A stretch of 64,000 bases of DNA from Flavobacteriaceae bacterium GSB9 (GTDB lineage Bacteria > Bacteroidota > Bacteroidia > Flavobacteriales > Flavobacteriaceae). Position 1 is the first letter of the stretch. Each line of letters begins with the position of its first letter. The notes under the pieces were generated by a model that was not told where the DNA came from, did no database searches, and was given only the letters and a program-made list of their open reading frames with translations. Below are positions 35,396 through 44,106 of the stretch, piece after piece. Position numbers and translations under genes: made by a program. The stretch covers positions 3,067,501 to 3,131,500 of the forward strand of contig CP062007.1 of NCBI GenBank assembly GCA_022749295.1, read 5' to 3'.

Positions 35396-35857
35396 TTAGC
35401 TTAATATTATTTCATAGAGCCATATCAAGGCGTAAGTATTGGCTAAAGCGAATAATAATCCAAAAATCAGGTTTTTATTAATCCGATAATTTTTTAATTC
35501 ATTCCTTATAGTTTTTAGAGTACATTCTTTATTAATTCCAATTTTGGTTCCTGCAATTCGGTCGCCAATTCTTCTAGTTGGGCTAAAAATTGTAAATATT
35601 AGGTCGAATGGAATGATGAAAAGAAAATTCCTGAATGAGCATTTCCATTCAGACGCTTTTTGGTCAGTCAGATTTTGGACTTGAATATTGAATAATCTTT
35701 TTCCAATGCTTTTTCCATTAAGAAAATCTTTGTTCATTGTTATTGGATAGATTATCATTATTCCTAAAAATATATTGTCCGTAATTTTAAATGTTAAATA
35801 TCCGATTATACACATAATCAAATAGTCTACTGCAAATGCTTTAATTCTATTTTCCAA
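35396..35857 (-). CDS. cassette 24: RDD family membrane protein (copy 2)
   Basis: 153 residues, identical to 21161-21622. The whole cassette including its site is duplicated, with identity ending exactly at AACG on both sides; the neighbours differ. Confidence 0.82.
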   Translation of the reverse strand: MENRIKAFAVDYLIMCIIGYLTFKITDNIFLGIMIIYPITMNKDFLNGKSIGKRLFNIQVQNLTDQKASEWKCSFRNFLFIIPFDLIFTIFSPTRRIGDRIAGTKIGINKECTLKTIRNELKNYRINKNLIFGLLFALANTYALIWLYEIILS

Positions 35858-35895
35858 TTTTGAAGTCAGATGTTGGTTTGGTCAAGCTTGCTCAC

Positions 35896-36019
35896 AACGG
35901 TTATGTATAAGATTAGTTGCGTGGTTTAAGCACCTAATTTAGCAAATACAAACCGAATAGAAAATCCGCGAGGATTTTCGTAAGTAGGCTTGCACTAGCA
36001 ATTAATTTTATACGGTGTT
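35896..36019 (-). repeat. attC-like site S25
   Basis: 124 bp, class E. GTATAAGATTAGTTGC pairs with GCAATTAATTTTATAC through G-T wobbles. Cassette 25 ends GTTGTACAAC / GTTGTACAAC are self-complementary. Confidence 0.9.
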
Positions 36020-36031
36020 GTACAACGTTTT

Positions 36032-36694
36032 TTATTCCATTATTTGTCCAATTAAACCATTGTCGATTTTCTCAGTGTTTAGTTTTATATATCTATAAGA
36101 TTTGATTTTAGACTTGTCAAATTCCAAAATCAGCACTTTATTTTTATTCGAGTATGCAATTCCATTATCGAAAGTCAGAAAGTCATTTCCGAATTCTGAT
36201 TGCAATTCCGTTTTTGAAAGTCCGATGAGATTAGCTTTTCCTAAATCCGAATCTTTATTAAAAACTCTTAATTCGATTAGCGTTTCAGTTTGGTCTTCGT
36301 ACCTGTGTTTATTTTCTCCGTGTTTGAAAACTATGATTTGGTCTATTTTTCTTGCGTCATCAAATTTTTCGGCTGGGTAATAATAGACATAAAAAATAGA
36401 GTCTTTTATTTTCGGATTAAAATAGAATTCAGTTCCATTTGTAACGCTTGTTGTGAATCGCATTTCTTTCTTTTCCTTAAAGTCTAAAAGGTCAATTGGA
36501 TTTTCAAGAAATTCAATAAGATTGCTATTAATTGTTGATTTCGCTTGCTGATTTTCGACAATTTCAATTTTGTTTTCAATCTCTTCAGGTTCGTATTTGT
36601 CTTGAATTGCAATTATTCCCAAAACGAAAAATCCGATTAGGAATATTGCACCAATCGAAGCGAGAATTAATAATATTTTCAGGACATTTTTCAA
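36032..36694 (-). CDS. cassette 25: membrane-anchored protein
   Basis: 220 residues with one N-terminal helix (about 5-30) and a soluble domain with FYVYYYPAEKFDDARKIDQI and LIGLSKTELQSEFGND, a short motif seen in SmpA/OmlA-like or other small envelope proteins. Function unknown. Confidence 0.7.
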   Translation of the reverse strand: MKNVLKILLILASIGAIFLIGFFVLGIIAIQDKYEPEEIENKIEIVENQQAKSTINSNLIEFLENPIDLLDFKEKKEMRFTTSVTNGTEFYFNPKIKDSIFYVYYYPAEKFDDARKIDQIIVFKHGENKHRYEDQTETLIELRVFNKDSDLGKANLIGLSKTELQSEFGNDFLTFDNGIAYSNKNKVLILEFDKSKIKSYRYIKLNTEKIDNGLIGQIME

Positions 36695-36704
36695 ATGTTG
36701 TACA

Positions 36705-36829
36705 ACGGTTTTGTGTAAGCGTCAGTAACGGGAAAGTGCGCGAGTACTTTCCGCTGACGCACCTAATTTAGCAAAACGAGTTGAATTTCCCATTAGGAAA
36801 TTCAGCCGTTATTGCGCTTACACGTTGTT
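36705..36829 (-). repeat. attC-like site S26
   Basis: 125 bp, singleton. GTGTAAGCGTCAGTAACG pairs with CGTTATTGCGCTTACAC, with one extra base. Extra hairpins GGAAAGT/ACTTTCC and GAATTTCC/GGAAATTC inside. Cassette 26 ends GTTGTAGCAC / GTGCTACAAC. Confidence 0.88.
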
Positions 36830-36847
36830 GTAGCACGTTTTTATTTA

Positions 36848-37129
36848 TTATACACTCAATACATTTATCATTCCTCCAATGATTATTAAAATACCCATTG
36901 TCAAATAACTTCTTTTGTTGGATATTTTTCCGTTCATTAATTTTATTCCAAAGTATATGTTTGTAAAACTTAAGATAATATTTAAGAATATTACCCAATT
37001 TGGATACATAAAAGCAAAAAGTATATCTGTATAATGATATTTGTAATAAAGCAATATCATTTCATAAATCCAGCAAACAGACAATATTATTTGGATTAAA
37101 CCTAAAACTGAATTAATCTTTTTTTTCAT
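36848..37129 (-). CDS. cassette 26, gene 2: small membrane protein
   Basis: 93 residues with three membrane helices. Homologous to the cassette 8 product (PNWV and FGIKLMNGKIS segments). Overlaps gene 1 by 4 bp (ATGA), so they are translationally coupled. Function unknown. Confidence 0.72.
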   Translation of the reverse strand: MKKKINSVLGLIQIILSVCWIYEMILLYYKYHYTDILFAFMYPNWVIFLNIILSFTNIYFGIKLMNGKISNKRSYLTMGILIIIGGMINVLSV

Positions 37130-37596
37130 TTGACAGACTTAATATCATCATCAGTTCCAAATTTTCCATCCGAACCTGCTGAAATGATTAAAAATCCAAT
37201 ACCACTTTGAGTCAATGAATATTGATAAGGTCTATTCCAAGAGTCAGTTTTCCATTCTTGTCGCATAGGGTTATTTCCAATTAATTCATTTAGGTCAGTT
37301 GGGTAAATTCCAAATTTTTCTTTCCATTTTTCCATTCTTTCGGTTATCTCTACAATTTCCTTTTTTGTTTTTTTAGGGAAAATTGATGTGCGCTGGTAGC
37401 TAAAAAAGATAAATGCACTTATTGTTCCAATTGCTAAAACAGAAATAACCATAATAGAACTTGGTTGTAGAAAATATCTTTGGAAAGGTCTCTTTTTTCC
37501 ATCAGCTTTTTCCATTTTCGAGATTTTTCTATGATGTTTAAAATCTTCTCGAATAAGTCCAAATTCAGCTAAAGTCGACAGTATTAATTCAATCAT
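37126..37596 (-). CDS. cassette 26, gene 1: GspG-like C-terminal domain protein
   Basis: 156 residues: one membrane helix (about 48-66), then a type II secretion GspG-like pseudopilin domain, with FGIYPTDLNELI, WKTDSWNRPYQYSL and SAGSDGKFGTDDDI (the calcium-binding-like end typical of GspG). The usual prepilin N-terminus is missing, so it is not a classical pseudopilin. Same domain at the end of the cassette 30 product. Confidence 0.75.
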   Translation of the reverse strand: MIELILSTLAEFGLIREDFKHHRKISKMEKADGKKRPFQRYFLQPSSIMVISVLAIGTISAFIFFSYQRTSIFPKKTKKEIVEITERMEKWKEKFGIYPTDLNELIGNNPMRQEWKTDSWNRPYQYSLTQSGIGFLIISAGSDGKFGTDDDIKSVK

Positions 37597-37621
37597 TCGG
37601 TCGTTTTCGGAAATGTGCTAC

Positions 37622-37744
37622 AACGGTCTCGGCTATGAGTAGTTGCGTGGGTTAGCACTTAATTTTTCAAGTACACACCAAACTGAAAATCCGCTAGGAT
37701 TTTCAGAAGTAGGCGAGAACGAGCAATTACTAATAGCCATTGTT
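37622..37744 (-). repeat. attC-like site S27
   Basis: 123 bp, class E-like. GGCTATGAGTAGTTGC pairs with GCAATTACTAATAGCC. Cassette 27 ends GTTGTGCGTA / TACGCACAAC are complementary. Confidence 0.88.
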
Positions 37745-37755
37745 GTGCGTAGTTT

Positions 37756-38313
37756 TTAATTCAATTCAACTTTGAGTTTAGATTCGATTAGTCCATTAAT
37801 TAACAATTCGATTTCGAACTCATTTTCTATATTCATATGGGCGAAGTGTGTCCGTCCATATTCACAAATTCTTTTTACAATCTTTCCAATTACAATCAAT
37901 AAGACTTTTTGGATTTTACTCTCATACTGATAATAATTCGGAAATATTGCTTTTGTATTCCAGTTAGTTGATTCTATTTTCCCAATTTCTAGTTTGTATC
38001 TGATGTTTTCGGCTTTTCTCATATCCGATTCAAAAACCACAGAAGCCATAAAGTCTTTTTTGTCAGTTCGATATTCAACCATTATCTTTTCTATTAGTTC
38101 AGGTACTTTTAAAAATAGAATTCCGCCAGCAAAAGTGTTTATTACGAGAAATTTTCCTTTGTCCAAAAAGAATTCAAAATCCGCTTTGAGAAATTCCTGT
38201 TCCTTTAAACTTAAATTTGAAGAAATAAGTTCAAATTCTCTATCAAGGTCAAAATGAAAATTCTGCCCTGTTTTGAATTTAATATGTTTTATTTCATCTG
38301 TTAGATTACTCAT
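37756..38313 (-). CDS. cassette 27: cytoplasmic protein of unknown function
   Basis: 185 residues, no signal. Contains FLKADFEFFLDKGKFLVIN and a C-terminal helical half (KVLLIVIGKIVKRICEYGRT). No family recognised. Confidence 0.7.
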   Translation of the reverse strand: MSNLTDEIKHIKFKTGQNFHFDLDREFELISSNLSLKEQEFLKADFEFFLDKGKFLVINTFAGGILFLKVPELIEKIMVEYRTDKKDFMASVVFESDMRKAENIRYKLEIGKIESTNWNTKAIFPNYYQYESKIQKVLLIVIGKIVKRICEYGRTHFAHMNIENEFEIELLINGLIESKLKVELN

Positions 38314-38330
38314 TTTCTCAAATTACGCAC

Positions 38331-38455
38331 AACGGTCTCGTATAACCGTCAGTTACGGATTTAAAGTTAATAATTTTCGGTTTAGAACTGGCGTTAGCAA
38401 TTCCGAGTGGATTCGGACACAGTCGAATCCGCCGTAATTGCGGTTATACATTGTT
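38331..38455 (-). repeat. attC-like site S28
   Basis: 125 bp, class B. GTATAACCGTCAGTTACG / CCGTAATTGCGGTTATAC. Cassette 28 ends GTTACCCAAC / GTTGGGTAAC, the same end pair as cassette 8. Confidence 0.9.
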
Positions 38456-38468
38456 ACCCAACGTTTTT

Positions 38469-38894
38469 TTATATCCAAGCTATAACAGTTATTATTCCAA
38501 TTAAAATCAGTCCGACAAGTAATATTCCAATCCCAATACAACCAACTTTAAAAATTTTATCTTTCCAAGTTTCTTTATATTCAGGAAACTTTTTTTTCGG
38601 TTCTTTTTCCTTATTTATTAATTCAACATAATCAAAAAAGAACTCGCCATCTTCGTCAATCCAATCAATGTCAAGTCCAACTGACGCAATTTTATTTTCG
38701 TTGTATTCAAGATTTTCAGATTCAATCCCTGCTTTTAGTAATTCAGCAGCATAGAGTTCGAGTCCTTTCCTATTAGCTTTTATGCAACTTTCGTCTGGTC
38801 CTCCGCCGTATTGATAAAATCCGAAATAAGCTTTGTCTTTTTCGTTCCGATTTTCAAGTTCAGTTATTAATTTTTTTAGTTCCTCGTCGGTCAT
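38469..38894 (-). CDS. cassette 28: protein with C-terminal membrane anchor
   Basis: 141 residues. Soluble acidic part (about 1-110, with FYQYGGGPDESCIKANRKGL) and one C-terminal helix (about 117-139). No family recognised. Confidence 0.7.
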   Translation of the reverse strand: MTDEELKKLITELENRNEKDKAYFGFYQYGGGPDESCIKANRKGLELYAAELLKAGIESENLEYNENKIASVGLDIDWIDEDGEFFFDYVELINKEKEPKKKFPEYKETWKDKIFKVGCIGIGILLVGLILIGIITVIAWI

Positions 38895-38908
38895 TTCAAA
38901 TGTTGGGT

Positions 38909-39033
38909 AACGTTTATGTATATGGAAAGTTGCGTGTTTGTGTGCGAGGATTTTCCGAAGGAAAATCAGAAGCTAGCAAACGAGCAACTAACTTTGGTTT
39001 AGCTAAAACTAGCAATTTTTTTTATACGGTGTT
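38909..39033 (-). repeat. attC-like site S29
   Basis: 125 bp, class D; S29 and S30 are near-identical neighbours. Cassette 29 ends GTTGGCAAA / TTTGCCAAC are complementary. Confidence 0.9.
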
Positions 39034-39070
39034 GGCAAATCGTTTTTTATTTTATTTCAATTATTGGTAT

Positions 39071-39574
39071 TTATTCATCCTCAAAATCGTCTAAATCTAT
39101 AGTTGGAATGTTTTTTTCTTTTTTAGTTCTTAAGTCAGGGCAATTTATTAATTCGGTTCTTTTTTTAAATTCCGATATAGTTTTGTTTTTCCAAGAATCC
39201 AAATTTGTGGAATCAATTTTGTCAAAGTCAAAATCCGCTTTATTCAGTTCCATTTTGTCCCAAGTGTAAGAACTTTTTAAAATAATTTTATCATTAGTTT
39301 TTGATAAGACAATCAACGTGTCATTATTTGTCATAAGCCGATTAACAGAAGAATCAAAATCCGAAAGTATAATTCCGTTGTCGATTTGTTTAACTTTATG
39401 AATCCAAACAATATCAGATTTACTTGAAAGCATAATTGTATATTGGTCAGTTATTTTATACTCATTATAACTTCCATCTTTATTGCATTTATACCAAGTT
39501 CCAATTATTTTTTTTTGGCAAGACGTCTGGCAAATTAAAAGAAAAAAAGTAAATATAATTTTCGGGTATTTCAT
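39071..39574 (-). CDS. cassette 29: lipocalin-like lipoprotein
   Basis: 167 residues with a lipoprotein signal (about 1-19, lipobox SC). KKIIGTWYKCNKDGSYNEY and the following beta strands resemble lipocalin-like domains that begin with a GxW motif; assignment is tentative. Outer-envelope location expected. Confidence 0.65.
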   Translation of the reverse strand: MKYPKIIFTFFLLICQTSCQKKIIGTWYKCNKDGSYNEYKITDQYTIMLSSKSDIVWIHKVKQIDNGIILSDFDSSVNRLMTNNDTLIVLSKTNDKIILKSSYTWDKMELNKADFDFDKIDSTNLDSWKNKTISEFKKRTELINCPDLRTKKEKNIPTIDLDDFEDE

Positions 39575-39590
39575 TTTTCAAATGTTTGCC

Positions 39591-39714
39591 AACGTTTGGT
39601 ATAAGGAAAGTTGCGTGTTTGTGTGCGAGGATTTTCCGAAGGAAAATCAGAAGCTAGCAAACGAGCAACTAACTTTGGTTTAGCTAAAACTAGCAATTTT
39701 TTTTATACGGTGTT
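39591..39714 (-). repeat. attC-like site S30
   Basis: 124 bp, class D. Cassette 30 ends GTTAGGCAC / GTGCCTAAC are complementary. Confidence 0.9.
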
Positions 39715-39728
39715 AGGCACTGTGTTTT

Positions 39729-40334
39729 TCAATTTTTTCTTATTAAGTCATCTTCGTTATAGTAAATTCCATCTTTTCCAGCAGAAATTAGTTTATAATT
39801 TACAGAGTCAATTAATTCATATTTATATGGGTTTTTCCAGCTATCTGCTTTCCAACTTCCCCAAATAGGTTTTCGTCTAATAAATGATTCATAATTTTCT
39901 GGGAAAACTCCATTGTGATTTTTATAAAGACTTAATTCAGTCGTAATTTTATTCATTTCGTCTTTAGTTCTGTCTTCATTAATATATTCATTTGTGATAA
40001 ATTCAGCACCTTTAAATATTCCAGTTGTCAAAAGAGTTAGAGTTAAAGGAAATAAAATAACTACAATTAGTAAACTAAATGCAAGATATCTAGTTGCCGA
40101 TTTTTTTCCATCTCGTTTTTCAATCTTATCAAAAATATCAAAAAGTGCCCAAATCATAATGATTATGTGAGGAAACCAAAAAGGAATTAAATTCAAGAAG
40201 TCTATATTTAAAATAAGATAGGTTGAAACTATATCTAATAATAAAATAATTCCACCTTTTTTAAAGTCTTTTAGAATAAACTGTCCTGCTCCTGGTAAAA
40301 AGAAAGATATAATAAATGGAAATAGGTTTTTCAT
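39729..40334 (-). CDS. cassette 30: multi-helix protein with GspG-like end
   Basis: 201 residues. N-terminal helices begin with FFLPGAGQFILKDFKKGG, the loop found in many small TM2-like membrane proteins; about three helices to residue 115. Residues about 140-200 form a GspG-like domain (GVFPENYESF, WKADSWKNPYKYEL, SAGKDGIYYNEDDL), shared with cassette 26. Function unknown. Confidence 0.72.
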   Translation of the reverse strand: MKNLFPFIISFFLPGAGQFILKDFKKGGIILLLDIVSTYLILNIDFLNLIPFWFPHIIIMIWALFDIFDKIEKRDGKKSATRYLAFSLLIVVILFPLTLTLLTTGIFKGAEFITNEYINEDRTKDEMNKITTELSLYKNHNGVFPENYESFIRRKPIWGSWKADSWKNPYKYELIDSVNYKLISAGKDGIYYNEDDLIRKN

Positions 40335-40364
40335 TTTACGGCAATTTTGGTTTACATTGTGCCT

Positions 40365-40490
40365 AACGTTTGGTATATGGAAAGTTGCGTGTTTGAGTGC
40401 GAGGATTTTCCGAAGGAAAATCAGAAGCTAGCAAACAAAGCAACTAACATTGGTTTAGGATAAAACTAGCAATTTTTTATATACTGTGTT
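40365..40490 (-). repeat. attC-like site S31
   Basis: 126 bp, class D. GTATATGGAAAGTTGC / GCAATTTTTTATATAC. Cassette 31 ends GTTATGCAC / GTGCATAAC are complementary. Confidence 0.9.
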
Positions 40491-40806
40491 ATGCACTGGC
40501 TTTTTCTTTCTCTAAAATCAATAGAGATAATATCACTACACCAAGTAAAGGATAAAATAAAGTAGCTATACAACTCAATACAATATATTTCAAGTTCATT
40601 TTTCTAAAATCAATTATTAGAAGGATAAGAATAATCAATCTACTAAGATAATTTACGTAATTAGGTATTTCACTCGTTAGAGCATATGTTTCATCATTGC
40701 TCATATCAAACAATAAATATCGGACATATAACCAAGGCATCCCAAATAAGGATGATATTATCATTATTATTATGTACTTATTTAAAACTTTTAGTAAACT
40801 AGTCAT
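40489..40806 (-). CDS. cassette 31, gene 2: membrane protein
   Basis: 105 residues with three membrane helices. Overlaps the upstream gene by 8 bp. Stop codon TAA is formed at the first bases of the site (GCATAAC). Function unknown. Confidence 0.68.
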   Translation of the reverse strand: MTSLLKVLNKYIIIMIISSLFGMPWLYVRYLLFDMSNDETYALTSEIPNYVNYLSRLIILILLIIDFRKMNLKYIVLSCIATLFYPLLGVVILSLLILEKEKASA

Positions 40807-41143
40807 ACCTGTTTGTTTTAATAATTTCTATTTTTTGATAAGCTGAAATAAAGAAAAAGAATATAACTCCTAATAAAGAAGAAAAAAAAGTCAATATTAA
40901 TATTGGGATTGATTTTATTCTTTTCTCATTCATTTCTTTGGCTAGTAAAATGATAAATACAATATTAATTAAGAAATCAAGTGCTGATGTCAAATATCGG
41001 TTTCCTAGTGTAAGTGTTTCTCCGTCAGGTAATTCAATCTTTAATATATTTGGCCATATAGACAAGATGATTACAGTTAATAAGCGAGAAAGTATCATTG
41101 CTGAAATCACCAAAATAGTATACTTTTTAATCAGTTGTTTCAT
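40799..41143 (-). CDS. cassette 31, gene 1: membrane protein
   Basis: 114 residues with three helices (about 8-30, 52-68, 80-105). Paired with gene 2 by an 8-bp overlap; the two share general layout and may form a complex. Function unknown. Confidence 0.68.
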   Translation of the reverse strand: MKQLIKKYTILVISAMILSRLLTVIILSIWPNILKIELPDGETLTLGNRYLTSALDFLINIVFIILLAKEMNEKRIKSIPILILTFFSSLLGVIFFFFISAYQKIEIIKTNRYD

Positions 41144-41174
41144 ATTGTTACTTGAGTTTTTTCAGCTTGTGCAT

Positions 41175-41299
41175 AACGGTTAGTATAAGAATAGTTGCGA
41201 GTTTACGTGCGAGGATTTTCCGTAGGAAAATCAGACATAGTAAACTTGCAACGACCATTGGTTAAGCCCAAAAGTGAGCAATTATTTTTATACATTGTT
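41175..41299 (-). repeat. attC-like site S32
   Basis: 125 bp, A/D hybrid. GTATAAGAATAGTTGC pairs with GCAATTATTTTTATAC. Cassette 32 ends GTTAGCCAC / GTGGCTAAC are complementary. Confidence 0.9.
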
Positions 41300-41315
41300 A
41301 GCCACTGGCTTTTAT

Positions 41316-41813
41316 TCAGTTCCACATTTTTTTAATTTTATCAATCCATTTCTTTTTCACGTGTTCAGTTTTCATTCTCATTTTCTTAATTGGATTAAAG
41401 TCAACTTCGTAAGCGGTTTCAATAATTCGCTTTTTTGGTTTGTAAATTTTTCCATTTTCGTCCTCAATAAACGGATAACAATAAACTGTATTTTTAAATC
41501 TCGGATTGTCAATTGGGATTTCAAATTTCATAACAGCCTTTTTAATAAAGTCCATTTTAAATCCGTTATTTGATAGTTCCCTTTCAAGTATTCCACGTAA
41601 TTTTTTCAAATCCGCTTTTAGTGGTTTGATATCAGTTTCTTCGGGTGAAATTCCGTTATTCAGAATGTCAATTTCAATTTCTTTTACATTTTTGTCACGT
41701 GCAATGAAATTCAGCCAGTCTGCCATATATCCGCCATCATAGTATCCAAGTGTGCTCAAATAACTCAAGGCTAAATTTCCTGGTATTCCATTTAAGTTTC
41801 TCGTTTTTCCCAT
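41316..41813 (-). CDS. cassette 32: cytoplasmic protein of unknown function
   Basis: 165 residues, soluble and basic at the C-terminus (KKMRMKTEHVKKKWIDKIKK). No family recognised; the N-terminal LGYYDGGYMADWLNF looks globular. Confidence 0.68.
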   Translation of the reverse strand: MGKTRNLNGIPGNLALSYLSTLGYYDGGYMADWLNFIARDKNVKEIEIDILNNGISPEETDIKPLKADLKKLRGILERELSNNGFKMDFIKKAVMKFEIPIDNPRFKNTVYCYPFIEDENGKIYKPKKRIIETAYEVDFNPIKKMRMKTEHVKKKWIDKIKKMWN

Positions 41814-41835
41814 CGCTTGGTTTCAGCTTGTGGCT

Positions 41836-41959
41836 AACGTTGTTGTATATGGTTTGTTGCGTGTTTTAAGCACCTAATTTAGCAAATACAAACCGAATAG
41901 AAAATCCGCGAGGATTTTCGTAAATAGGCTAGAACTAGCAATAAATTATATACGGTGTT
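41836..41959 (-). repeat. attC-like site S33
   Basis: 124 bp, class E, near-identical to S7. Cassette 33 ends GTTACCACAC / GTGTGGTAAC are complementary. Confidence 0.9.
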
Positions 41960-41970
41960 ACCACACGTTT

Positions 41971-42555
41971 TTATTTTATTTCTATTTCAATTTGGTCAGA
42001 CATTCTTGAATAATAAAACACCTGAATTTTATATTTTCCTTTCGGCAATGTATTCTTTGAGTTCGATTCAGTTTTCTTTAAAATCGGGATTTTTAATAAA
42101 TCGACAGAATATTCTTTTATTTCATTTGGTTTTAAGTGAACTTCATATTCTTTTAAGTCTTCTGGTGTAAATAATTGAGAACTTAAAATATGATTTGAAA
42201 CTTGGCTTGTCAGTTCTACATTTTTTAAGTCCATAATTGATGCTCCGGTTCCGATTGGATGTTCCCAATAATCTCTAATCATTATTTTTTCGGTGTTTTG
42301 GGATTTGTTTTTCCAAATGAGTTTTATTTCAATTGGTTTGTCAGCATAGTATTCTTTTTCCGCTTTGATATTGAATTCAACCTTGTCTGAAGTCGGATAG
42401 CCAGGAAATTGGATTTGTGCGTTTAATTCCGCATTCAGATTTTCTTTTTGAGCGTCTTTCTTAACTCCTTTCGCGAAGTCAAACATTTCAAGTCCGAAAT
42501 AAGCAATTCCGATAATTATAATTCCAATTATTGTTATTAAAATTCCTTTTTTCAT
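41971..42555 (-). CDS. cassette 33: membrane-anchored protein
   Basis: 194 residues from ATG 42555 (an upstream reading would be site-encoded). N-terminal helix (about 3-24) and an Ig-like beta domain of about 150 residues (KPIEIKLIWKNKSQNTEKI, KPNEIKEYSVDL). Likely displayed on the periplasmic side. Function unknown. Confidence 0.72.
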   Translation of the reverse strand: MKKGILITIIGIIIIGIAYFGLEMFDFAKGVKKDAQKENLNAELNAQIQFPGYPTSDKVEFNIKAEKEYYADKPIEIKLIWKNKSQNTEKIMIRDYWEHPIGTGASIMDLKNVELTSQVSNHILSSQLFTPEDLKEYEVHLKPNEIKEYSVDLLKIPILKKTESNSKNTLPKGKYKIQVFYYSRMSDQIEIEIK

Positions 42556-42576
42556 TGGTCTTGTCAAATGTGTGGT

Positions 42577-42700
42577 AACGGTTTGTGTAAGGATAGTTGC
42601 GTATGCGAGCAACTAACTTATTAAAAAGGAACGAACCAGAGGAAAATCCGCAGGATTTTCCGAGTAGGCTAGAACCAAGCAATTATTTTTACACGGTGTT
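42577..42700 (-). repeat. attC-like site S34
   Basis: 124 bp, class C; identical to S10. Left end of the second copy of the two-cassette block. Confidence 0.9.
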
Positions 42701-43195
42701 GGCATTAGTAATTTTTATTCGGTTTTTTGATTTTCCATTGTCAGATATTAAAGTCAGTCCGCTATTTTCATCCTTTTCAATAGTCCAATGAAATGACTTT
42801 ATTCCAGTTTCCAAAACTTCGATTTTATTTTTTAATCGGTCGTAAAAAATCAAGTCATTATTGGCTCTGGTATGAACTCCGCTTTTAATCGGATTTGAAT
42901 TCCATTTTTGCAGATAAATACCTTTCTCTGTTCTAAAATACCAATCTCCATAAAATTCTTTTCCGAACGCATTTTTTGGTTCCGTTTTGATGTGAACGAA
43001 GGCAGGTCCAAATCTTAATTCTCCAGCATATTTGCTTAAGATTTTCAATTCAGCGAATGAAGTCAATATTGACCATTCATTTTTGAGGTCAGCATAAGAG
43101 TCATAGTCCGCATTTTTGTCAATCCGCTTTTTTTGTAATAGAAGGACAAGGACTAAAATTCCAAGGATTATATATAAAATTGTTGATGTTTCCAT
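42689..43195 (-). CDS. cassette 34: membrane-anchored protein (copy 2)
   Basis: 168 residues, identical to 24217-24723. N-terminal helix plus beta-rich domain; stop supplied by the site. Part of the duplicated block. Confidence 0.75.
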   Translation of the reverse strand: METSTILYIILGILVLVLLLQKKRIDKNADYDSYADLKNEWSILTSFAELKILSKYAGELRFGPAFVHIKTEPKNAFGKEFYGDWYFRTEKGIYLQKWNSNPIKSGVHTRANNDLIFYDRLKNKIEVLETGIKSFHWTIEKDENSGLTLISDNGKSKNRIKITNANTV

Positions 43196-43205
43196 TATTA
43201 ATGCC

Positions 43206-43331
43206 AACGTTGATGTGTAAGGATAGTTGCGTGTTTAAGCAACTAACTTACTAAAAATGGAACGAACCAGAGGAAAATCCGCAGGATTTTCCAAGTAGGC
43301 TAGAACCAAGCAATTGTTTTTACACGGTGTT
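43206..43331 (-). repeat. attC-like site S35
   Basis: 126 bp, class C; identical to S11. Confidence 0.9.
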
Positions 43332-43343
43332 GCCACCAGTTTT

Positions 43344-44090
43344 TTATTCCGATTTACTGTATTCTATTAGTTTTTCTATTTCATTTTCGGTCAATAATTT
43401 CCCGAAAGCTTTTCTATGATAGCTAATACCAAATTCAGTTTTGTCTATTTCATTTAAATCTTTTGAATCAAGAATCCATTTTTTAAATTCCAATTCTTTT
43501 ATTCCACCAAATGCTGGTCCGGTCATATTTTTGTTTTTATGATGACAAGCAGCACAGTTTGCATAAAATAAACTCCGACCAGAATAAGGTGTTATTTTAT
43601 TAGAAAATCCGATACTTTCAGAATTTAAAGTTGTGTCACTATCCTTAAATTTTATTGATTTAAAAATTTCCAAAATCAAGTCCTCATCCGCTATGTTTTT
43701 TCCAATCAAATTAAATCGGTTTTCTTTGTATGCTTTTTCGATATAAATTCCAATTGTCCCATTTCCAGTTTCTTTTGGTTTGGTTATCAATGCAATTTTT
43801 CCATTTATTGTGTCGGTCGCGAAAAGCTGTTTTTCACCATCTTCATAGCTAAAGTCATAAGAATACCAGCCATAGTCAAAAGTCAATGAGTCGTTTCCAT
43901 TTGTGATGCCGCCAACATAGCTGTCTATTCCGTCAAATTCAATTTTTTTCCAGTGTTCTGGAATTTTAATGTGAAAAGCACCAAAATTAAAATCATCATT
44001 ATTTGACTTTTGGGAATTTGAACTAAATAAGAAGTAAATACTTATTGATAGCAATAAAATTATTCCAAAATATATTGTCAATTTATTCAT
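43344..44090 (-). CDS. cassette 35: secreted cytochrome c domain protein (copy 2)
   Basis: 248 residues, identical to 24872-25618, with the CAACH heme motif at about 178-182. This copy is the second cassette from the recombinase and so probably the more recently inserted one. Confidence 0.82.
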   Translation of the reverse strand: MNKLTIYFGIILLLSISIYFLFSSNSQKSNNDDFNFGAFHIKIPEHWKKIEFDGIDSYVGGITNGNDSLTFDYGWYSYDFSYEDGEKQLFATDTINGKIALITKPKETGNGTIGIYIEKAYKENRFNLIGKNIADEDLILEIFKSIKFKDSDTTLNSESIGFSNKITPYSGRSLFYANCAACHHKNKNMTGPAFGGIKELEFKKWILDSKDLNEIDKTEFGISYHRKAFGKLLTENEIEKLIEYSKSE

Positions 44091-44106
44091 TTTTCAAATT
44101 GGTGGC

